Shown one piece after another: positions 6,548 through 11,654 of a DNA stretch of 11,654 nt; positions within the stretch are counted from its first letter, which is position 1, and every line of letters begins with the position of its first letter. Source of the DNA: an uncultured Prevotellaceae bacterium (GTDB lineage Bacteria > Bacteroidota > Bacteroidia > Bacteroidales > Muribaculaceae); assembly GCA_945983195.1 (NCBI GenBank), contig CAMFSS010000036.1:1-11654 (forward strand). The letters run 5' to 3'. The notes under the pieces were generated by a model. It ran no database searches and was not told where the DNA came from. It saw nothing but the letters and a program-made list of their open reading frames with translations. A program made the translations under genes and the position numbers.

Positions 6548-7576
6548 ATGGCAGATAACAATAATTTAATAGTATATTGCGAATATGAGGATGGTAAGGT
6601 TGCTGATGTGAGTCTTGAACTCTTGACCAAAGGTCGCACACTTGCCACTCGCCTCGGTGTGAAGCTGGAAGCAATCGTTGCCGGCGACAAGCTCGACGGC
6701 ATTGAAACACAGATATTCCCATACGGAGTTGATGTTGTGTATAAGGTTGAGGATGCTCGCCTCTATCCCTATACGTCACTCCCCCACTCTTCAATTCTTA
6801 TCAATCTCTTCAAGGAGATAAAGCCACAAGTGTGCCTCATGGGTGCAACTTGCATAGGTCGCGACCTCGGTCCGCGCGTTTCATCGTGTCTGCACAGCGG
6901 TCTTACTGCCGATTGCACATCGCTTGAAATCGGCGACCACAAAGACCCGCGTACCGGCAAGGAATACACTGACCTGCTCTATCAGATTGGTCCTGCATTT
7001 GGCGGTAACATGGTTGCATCTATCGGCAATCCGGACTGCCGCCCGCAGATGGCTACGGTGCGCGAGGGCGTGATGAAGAAAGAGATTTATGATGCAAATT
7101 ACAAGGGTGAGGTTATCAACCTCGATTGCGACAAGTACGTTGACTCTGCAAGCTATGTAGTGAAGATCATCGACCGCCACATCGAGAAGTCGGCAGTCAA
7201 TATCAAGAACTCACCGATTATCGTTGCAGGTGGCTACGGAGTGGGAAGCAAGGAGAACTTCGACCTGCTCTTTGAGCTTGCCAATACACTTGGCGGTGAG
7301 GTTGGTGCTTCGCGTGCAGCAGTTGATGCAGGTTTCGTTGAGCACGACCGTCAAATCGGTCAGACAGGTGTTACTGTTCGTCCAAAGCTTTATATCGCTT
7401 GCGGTATTTCAGGTCAAATCCAGCACATTGCGGGTATGCAGGAGAGCTCAATCATTATCTCAATCAACAATGACCCCAATGCTCCTATCAACACTATTGC
7501 CGACTATGTAATTACCGGCAACCTTGAGGACGTGCTTCCCAAACTCATTAAGTATTACAAAAAGAACTCTAAGTAA
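6548..7576 (+). CDS. etfA: Electron transfer flavoprotein, alpha subunit (EtfA)
   Basis: EtfA is the FAD-binding partner of EtfB. The 342-aa product has a variable N-terminal nucleotide-binding-like domain and a highly conserved C-terminal FAD domain. That domain shows GGYGVGSKENF (218-228), GASRAAVDAG (243-252), GQTG (261-264) and PKLYIACGISGQIQHIAGM (269-287), followed by SINND (295-299) and NAPINTIADY, the alpha-ETF signature region. The ATG at 6548 follows an A-rich stretch (CACATTAAAAACAAAAAACT) rather than a Shine-Dalgarno sequence, as is usual in this phylum. Its gene lies 32 nt after etfB and 11 nt before the dehydrogenase, which supports one transcript. There is no sign of damage. 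Confidence 0.96.
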   Translation: MADNNNLIVYCEYEDGKVADVSLELLTKGRTLATRLGVKLEAIVAGDKLDGIETQIFPYGVDVVYKVEDARLYPYTSLPHSSILINLFKEIKPQVCLMGATCIGRDLGPRVSSCLHSGLTADCTSLEIGDHKDPRTGKEYTDLLYQIGPAFGGNMVASIGNPDCRPQMATVREGVMKKEIYDANYKGEVINLDCDKYVDSASYVVKIIDRHIEKSAVNIKNSPIIVAGGYGVGSKENFDLLFELANTLGGEVGASRAAVDAGFVEHDRQIGQTGVTVRPKLYIACGISGQIQHIAGMQESSIIISINNDPNAPINTIADYVITGNLEDVLPKLIKYYKKNSK

Positions 7577-7587
7577 ATCTCACTGAA

Positions 7588-9291
7588 ATGGCTAATTTTT
7601 ATACCGACAATAAAGCATTAAAGCATCATCTTACTCACCCCTTGATGCGCAGAATCGTGGAGTTGAAAGAACGCAACTTCGCTGATTGTGAAAAATTCGA
7701 CTATGCTCCAATGAATTTTGAGGACGCTATGGACTCCTACGAGAAGGTCCTTGAGATTGCAGGTGAGATTTCGGGTGAAATTGTAGCTCCCAACGCCGAG
7801 AGCGTCGACCATGAGGGTCCGCACGTTGTCGACGGACATGTGGAGTATGCCGAAGGCACGAAGAAGAATCTGGATGCCCTTGTTAAGGCCGGATTGATGG
7901 GTATTTCACTCCCACGCCGCTACAATGGCTTGAACTTCTCGCTCGTTCCCTACATTATGGCTGCCGACATGGTTAGCCGTGCCGATGCAAGTTTCGTAAA
8001 CATCTGGGGACTTCAGGATTGCGCAGAGACTATCTATGAGTTTGCTGATGAAGACCAGCGTCAGCGTTTCCTTCCGCGTGTTTGTGCCGGTGAGACTATG
8101 GCTATGGACCTCACTGAGCCCGATGCCGGTAGCGACCTACAGGCAGTTATGCTCAAGGCCACTTTCAACGAGGCTGATGGCACATGGCGTCTGAATGGTG
8201 TGAAACGCTTTATCACAAATGGTGACGGACACATTGCACTTGTGCTTGCACGCTCTGAGGAAGGCAGTCACGACGGACGTGGACTCTCAATGTTCATCTA
8301 CGACCGCAACGACGGTGGCGTGACTGTTCGCCGCATTGAGAATAAGATGGGTATCAAGGGCTCGCCTACATGCGAACTTGTGTTCAAAAATGCAAAAGCT
8401 GAACTTTGCGGCTCGCGCAAACTGGGTCTTATCAAGTATGTGATGGCACTGATGAATGGTGCGCGTCTTGGTATTGCCGCCCAGTCGGTAGGAGTCAGCG
8501 AGGCTGCTTACCGCGAGGCATACGCCTATGCTCAAGAGCGTCGCCAGTTTGGAAAGGCAATTATCGAGTTCCCGGCTGTTGCAGAGATGCTTGCTGTGAT
8601 GAAGGCAAAGCTCGACGCATCGCGCTCGTTGCTCTATGAAACCACACGTTTTGTGGATATGTACAAGACTTACGAGGATATCTCCCGTGACCGCAAGCTC
8701 GAACCGGAAGAGCGCACAGAGATGAAGTATTACTCTCGTCTTGCAGATGCCTTTACTCCGCTTGCCAAGGGTATGGGTAGCGAGTTCTGCAACCAGAATG
8801 CCTACGATTCAGTTCAGGTACATGGAGGTTCAGGCTTCATGAAGGATTATGCTTGCGAACGCATCTATCGCGATGCACGCATCACCTCTATCTATGAGGG
8901 AACAACTCAACTTCAGGTTGTTGCAGCAATCCGCCACGTCACCACCGGTACATATCTCAGCCGCATCAATGAATATGCAGCTATGGAGTATGCCGAAGAG
9001 TACAAGCCGCTTCTCGACAAGCTTGCTGCAATGACTGCCCTCTACACTGAAGCAGTGGAGGCTGTTACTGCACAGAAGAACACTGAGTACACCGACTTCC
9101 ATGCGCGTCGTTTGGTGGAGATGGCAGGTCACATTATTATGGGTTATCTGCTTATTGGCGATGCCACTCGCTGCGAATGTTTCCGCAAGTCGGCTAATGT
9201 GTATGTACGATTCGGAGAGGCTGAGGTGACACGTCACCACAAGTTTATCTCAGAGTTTGCCGTAGAGGATTTCGAAAGCTACAAAGCCTAA
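7588..9291 (+). CDS. acdA: Long acyl-CoA dehydrogenase with C-terminal extension
   Basis: This is an FAD-dependent acyl-CoA dehydrogenase expected to pass electrons to, or take them from, EtfAB encoded just upstream. The 567-aa product is much longer than short/medium-chain enzymes (about 380-400 aa). It has the first family signature MDLTEPDAGSDL (173-184), the RRQFGKAI segment (318-325), and the second signature around VHGGSGFMKDYACERIYRD (411-429). SIYEGTTQLQ (434-443) follows, where E437 aligns with the usual catalytic base. Extra sequence lies at about 360-385 and in a helical C-terminal extension of about 115 residues (450-567), as in long bacterial AcdA/FadE-like proteins. The substrate is unknown: butyryl/crotonyl-CoA, longer acyl-CoA or a branched-chain CoA are all possible. 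No thiolase, hydratase or CoA transferase gene lies in the window to settle this. It is the last gene of the operon, which ends at the terminator at 9348-9386. Confidence 0.93.
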   Translation: MANFYTDNKALKHHLTHPLMRRIVELKERNFADCEKFDYAPMNFEDAMDSYEKVLEIAGEISGEIVAPNAESVDHEGPHVVDGHVEYAEGTKKNLDALVKAGLMGISLPRRYNGLNFSLVPYIMAADMVSRADASFVNIWGLQDCAETIYEFADEDQRQRFLPRVCAGETMAMDLTEPDAGSDLQAVMLKATFNEADGTWRLNGVKRFITNGDGHIALVLARSEEGSHDGRGLSMFIYDRNDGGVTVRRIENKMGIKGSPTCELVFKNAKAELCGSRKLGLIKYVMALMNGARLGIAAQSVGVSEAAYREAYAYAQERRQFGKAIIEFPAVAEMLAVMKAKLDASRSLLYETTRFVDMYKTYEDISRDRKLEPEERTEMKYYSRLADAFTPLAKGMGSEFCNQNAYDSVQVHGGSGFMKDYACERIYRDARITSIYEGTTQLQVVAAIRHVTTGTYLSRINEYAAMEYAEEYKPLLDKLAAMTALYTEAVEAVTAQKNTEYTDFHARRLVEMAGHIIMGYLLIGDATRCECFRKSANVYVRFGEAEVTRHHKFISEFAVEDFESYKA

Positions 9292-9347
9292 TCCTTATCC
9301 AGTGTAAACGACCTGTTTTTATGTACGTACTGAATTAGGAATTATAC

Positions 9348-9386
9348 AAAAAACAGCCTGCCGCAATTGTGGCAGGCTGTTTTTTT
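9348..9386. terminator. Strong bidirectional intrinsic terminator
   Basis: A 15-bp stem (9348-9362 with 9371-9385) has a GC-rich core ACAGCCTGCC/GGCAGGCTGT, an 8-nt loop (9363-9370), A6 on the left and T7 on the right. It therefore works as a terminator on either strand. It sits between the stops of the convergent acyl-CoA dehydrogenase (+) and PAP2 (-) genes. Confidence 0.93.
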
Positions 9387-9409
9387 ATATCTGTCTGTGT
9401 AATATTGAT

Positions 9410-10627
9410 TCAGAAATTGACCGCGAGTGTGTTACCGGCAGTGACAGTGTGCAGGTTTTTGTCAGTCCCGGGAACAAAAGCTCGCATTGTGCTGTAGTCG
9501 CAGTAGAAGCGCAGATTGAGTGTACGGCTTGTCATCACCACAAGCGATATTCCGGTGCTGAACACTCCACTGTTGTTGCCGCCAATGCTATAGTCATCGG
9601 CAAGTGAAAATTTTGAGTAATGATTGAATCCGCCCAGCACTTTAGCACCTACATGAACCCACGATGATAATGGATAGGAAAGATATAGACCGGCACAAGC
9701 CGTGTTAAGTTGCAGGCTGTGTGGCAGAATTTCACGGTGCATCTCAAGTGGCATATCAGCAAAATTCATGCGTGCGCCAATGCCGATGCAAGGAGTGAAA
9801 TAATATGCACCCTCAAGTCCGGCATTGAAGCCAAGTTTTGTTGTAACATTTCCTAAAGGCGTTGTGAATTTGGAACCTGATATGTTGAACCCCACGCTTA
9901 TACCCAAGAATGAAGGCTTGTGCCAGCGATTGTGAAGTTCGGGAATATCGAATTTGCGTATTCCTTTATCTTTGAATATAAGGTCGGTTAGAAAATACCC
10001 TATTTCGGTAGAGATTATGCCAATACCCGCACCAGCCATCACATCGGCAGTCCAGTGCTTATTGTTGGCAATGCGGCTCACGCCAGTAGCTGTGGCAAGT
10101 GTATAGCCTCCAACACTTATCCATGGACTGATATGCCCATACTCCTTGTGGAGCATTGTGGCACACATAAATGCTGCTGCGGTGTGCCCCGACGGAAAAG
10201 AGTGCATGTTTGATCCATCAGGTCGTTTCTCGTTGACGGAGTTTTTCAATGAACTCACTACGCCTGCCATAAGGGCAACCGAAAACGCGTCGGAAACGGC
10301 CATTCTGCCCCATGAGCTGCGCCCTTCCACTCCTAAAGCCTTCATGCCAAGCATAACCATTGCCGGTGAATATTGCAGGAAATTGTCGTAGCCCGCACTA
10401 TGCTGCTTGGCATACTCGGTGCGGAAACTCTTGAAATTGTCGCTCGATGCAAATATTGAGACTCCGGCACCTATAAGCGGAATCCCGGCATATATTGCAT
10501 TGTAGTAATTATGGCGTGTTGCCGTAGCAATGCTGTCGGTGCTTGATTCGTATGCGTAAGCCGATGTGCCATAATGGAACAAGATTGCTATTGCGAGACA
10601 ATATGATGCTATGCGTCGGAGTAACAT
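9410..10627 (-). CDS. PAP2-family phosphatase with C-terminal outer-membrane-like barrel
   Basis: This is a predicted exported lipid phosphatase of 405 aa. A signal peptide (residues 1-25, ending SAYA) precedes a PAP2 domain with all three catalytic motifs: KX6RP (K128, R135-P136), PSGH (145-148) and SRX5HX3D (S184, R185, H191, D195). H148 and H191 are the expected phospho-transfer residues. From about residue 230 to the C terminus the sequence alternates polar and hydrophobic residues in about eight segments and ends in VNF. This fits an eight-stranded outer-membrane beta-barrel with a terminal aromatic residue. Likely substrates are membrane phospholipid phosphates, undecaprenyl diphosphate or lipid A phosphate (LpxE/LpxF-type activity); the sequence alone does not choose. 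The ATG lies at 10625-10627. The gene runs towards the etf operon and shares its terminator, and is divergent from the antiporter gene. Confidence 0.88.
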   Translation of the reverse strand: MLLRRIASYCLAIAILFHYGTSAYAYESSTDSIATATRHNYYNAIYAGIPLIGAGVSIFASSDNFKSFRTEYAKQHSAGYDNFLQYSPAMVMLGMKALGVEGRSSWGRMAVSDAFSVALMAGVVSSLKNSVNEKRPDGSNMHSFPSGHTAAAFMCATMLHKEYGHISPWISVGGYTLATATGVSRIANNKHWTADVMAGAGIGIISTEIGYFLTDLIFKDKGIRKFDIPELHNRWHKPSFLGISVGFNISGSKFTTPLGNVTTKLGFNAGLEGAYYFTPCIGIGARMNFADMPLEMHREILPHSLQLNTACAGLYLSYPLSSWVHVGAKVLGGFNHYSKFSLADDYSIGGNNSGVFSTGISLVVMTSRTLNLRFYCDYSTMRAFVPGTDKNLHTVTAGNTLAVNF

Positions 10628-10725
10628 TCAAACAGTTTTTTTGATAAAGTAAAAGATACACTTGGCATCACTGCACTCTCCAATATTTGAGATATTTAGT
10701 TGGTGTGTGCCTGTATATACAAGGA

Positions 10726-10757
10726 CAAAATTAATATCAAATGCTCAAATACGGAAA
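10726..10757 (-). promoter_or_regulatory. Candidate promoter of the PAP2 gene
   Basis: Read on the minus strand, TAATTTTG (10733 down to 10726) matches the -7 consensus TAnnTTTG. Twenty nt upstream lies TTTC (10757 down to 10754), three of four matches to the -33 TTTG. The transcript would start near 10719-10721 and have a leader of about 90 nt. Confidence 0.55.
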
Positions 10758-10770
10758 TAAATCGTAGTAA

Positions 10771-10803
10771 TTTGTGCGGTGTGTGATAAAATTGTTATTT
10801 TTG
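10771..10803 (+). promoter_or_regulatory. Bacteroidota-type promoter of the antiporter gene
   Basis: TTTG (10771-10774), a 21-nt spacer, and TATTTTTG (10796-10803) match the -33/-7 consensus perfectly. Transcription would start around 10808-10811, about 22-25 nt before the ATG at 10833. The short leader is A-rich with no Shine-Dalgarno sequence. Confidence 0.82.
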
Positions 10804-10832
10804 CAACATAAAAACAATCTACAACAATATTT

Positions 10833-11654
10833 ATGACTAATGATTTTAGCAAACTGACAAAGCAACAGGGTTTCCTTGCTCTTTCGCCCATTGTGGTGTT
10901 TTTGGCCTTTTATTTGGGTGTGTCGGTGGCAGTTGGTGACTTCTACAAAGTCCCGGTGTCGGTGGCATTTATCTTGGCTGTAACATGGGCATTGGTCATC
11001 ACGCAAGGCATTACACTCACAAAGCGCATTGAGCTGTTTTCGCGAGGTGCAGCCAATGCCAATGTGCTCTATATGATATGGATATTCATTCTGGCAGGTG
11101 CATTTGCATCGCTTGCCAAGGGTATAGGAGCTATTGATGCTACTGTTGCTCTGGCTATGCAGACACTGCCTTCACAACTTATCATTCCCGGCATTTTCAT
11201 TTCGGCATGCTTCATTTCGGTGTCGATAGGTACGTCGGTCGGTACAGTGGTGGCACTCACGCCATTTGCCACTGAGATAGCGGGCAACATAGGTGTTGAT
11301 ACAGCGTTTCTTGTAGCAGTCGTGATTGGTGGTGCTTTCTTTGGTGATAACCTTTCGTTCATATCTGATACCACAATAGCCGCTACACGCAGCCAGGACT
11401 GCCGTATGAGCGACAAGTTTCGCGCAAACTGCTTCATCGCTATTCCGGCAGCATTGCTTACACTTGCTGTATATATAATAATAAGTGCTATACCCACAAC
11501 AGTTTCTATCCCCGAAGGTCACAATTATGCCCTAATTATCCCCTATCTTGTTGTTATCGTAACGGCTGCTATAGGCGTTAATGTGCTTATTGTGCTTCTG
11601 CTTGGCATTGTTGCGTCGATAGTGATTGCACTTGGCTGTACGTCGCTGGGTGTT
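10833..11654 (+). CDS. NhaC-type Na+/H+ antiporter (3' end beyond window)
   Basis: This is an inner-membrane transporter expected to exchange Na+ for H+ and so support pH and sodium balance. The ATG at 10833 opens a frame of exactly 274 codons that is still open at the right edge. The family usually runs to 430-500 aa, so about 150-220 residues are missing from view. Hydrophobic helices are closely packed, roughly at 15-35, 41-60, 78-97, 115-133, 155-170, 200-220 and 231-270. The conserved core shows SIGTSVGTVVALTP (131-144) and GGAFFGDNLSFISDTTIAAT (166-185), the acidic, Asn/Ser-rich transport motif typical of NhaC-like proteins. It has its own promoter at 10771-10803. A dicarboxylate or lactate/malate antiporter of the same superfamily is the main alternative. 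Confidence 0.9.
   Translation, partial: MTNDFSKLTKQQGFLALSPIVVFLAFYLGVSVAVGDFYKVPVSVAFILAVTWALVITQGITLTKRIELFSRGAANANVLYMIWIFILAGAFASLAKGIGAIDATVALAMQTLPSQLIIPGIFISACFISVSIGTSVGTVVALTPFATEIAGNIGVDTAFLVAVVIGGAFFGDNLSFISDTTIAATRSQDCRMSDKFRANCFIAIPAALLTLAVYIIISAIPTTVSIPEGHNYALIIPYLVVIVTAAIGVNVLIVLLLGIVASIVIALGCTSLGV

Larger units (their letters stand above)
10628..10832. promoter_or_regulatory. Divergent promoter region between PAP2 and antiporter genes
   Basis: This 205-nt AT-rich spacer has no coding potential that I can support. It carries one promoter candidate for each direction, about 13 bp apart at their -33 ends, so the two polymerases would start back to back. A GTATATAC palindrome (10713-10720) lies near the predicted start of the minus-strand transcript. 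Confidence 0.6.

Noticed and set aside
11069..11522. Two minus-strand open frames opposite the antiporter
   Set aside because: Their sequences are low-complexity antisense products of a hydrophobic membrane-protein gene. The plus strand carries the clear NhaC motifs.
1..11654. Phage, toxin-antitoxin, CRISPR or other defence system
   Set aside because: Reading both strands I found no repeat array, integrase, nuclease, toxin-like small gene pair or transposase. The genes are metabolic, envelope or replication functions.

Overview
The window looks like chromosomal DNA of a Bacteroidales-type Bacteroidota, probably a gut-associated anaerobe. Three things suggest this. Two intergenic regions carry very good matches to the Bacteroidota promoter (TTTG, a 19-21 nt spacer, then TAnnTTTG). 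Start codons are preceded by A-rich stretches rather than clear Shine-Dalgarno sequences. The gene families (metallophosphoesterase with a beta-propeller, long acyl-CoA dehydrogenase beside etfBA, PAP2 with a C-terminal barrel) fit that phylum. The genus cannot be named from the sequence alone.

Layout from left to right. Bases 1-204 are non-coding as far as I can see and hold overlapping hairpins. Next come a secreted metallophosphoesterase/beta-propeller protein (205-2040, +) and rarA, a replication-associated AAA+ ATPase (2094-3374, +). An AT-richer stretch (3426-5380, +) encodes a four-helix membrane-anchored GT2-like glycosyltransferase that is split by a -1 frame change, most simply one missing A in the run at 4418-4422. 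After a 262-nt regulatory region with a textbook promoter and a leader hairpin comes a tight operon, etfB-etfA-acyl-CoA dehydrogenase (5643-9291, +). A strong bidirectional terminator (9348-9386) separates it from a convergent PAP2 phosphatase/beta-barrel gene (9410-10627, -). A divergent promoter region follows, then the first 274 codons of an NhaC-type Na+/H+ antiporter (10833 to the right edge, +).

How the genes work together: the clear functional unit is etfB-etfA-acdA, in which the dehydrogenase oxidises an acyl-CoA (or reduces an enoyl-CoA) and exchanges electrons with the FAD-containing EtfAB heterodimer. The other genes look like independent cell-maintenance or envelope functions: fork rescue (RarA), envelope lipid dephosphorylation (PAP2), sugar transfer at the membrane (the broken glycosyltransferase) and ion homeostasis (antiporter).

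I found no CRISPR array, insertion sequence, tRNA, rRNA or obviously new multi-gene system. The items most worth a second look are the split glycosyltransferase and its unusual architecture, the mutually exclusive hairpins in the etf leader, and the PAP2/outer-membrane-barrel fusion.
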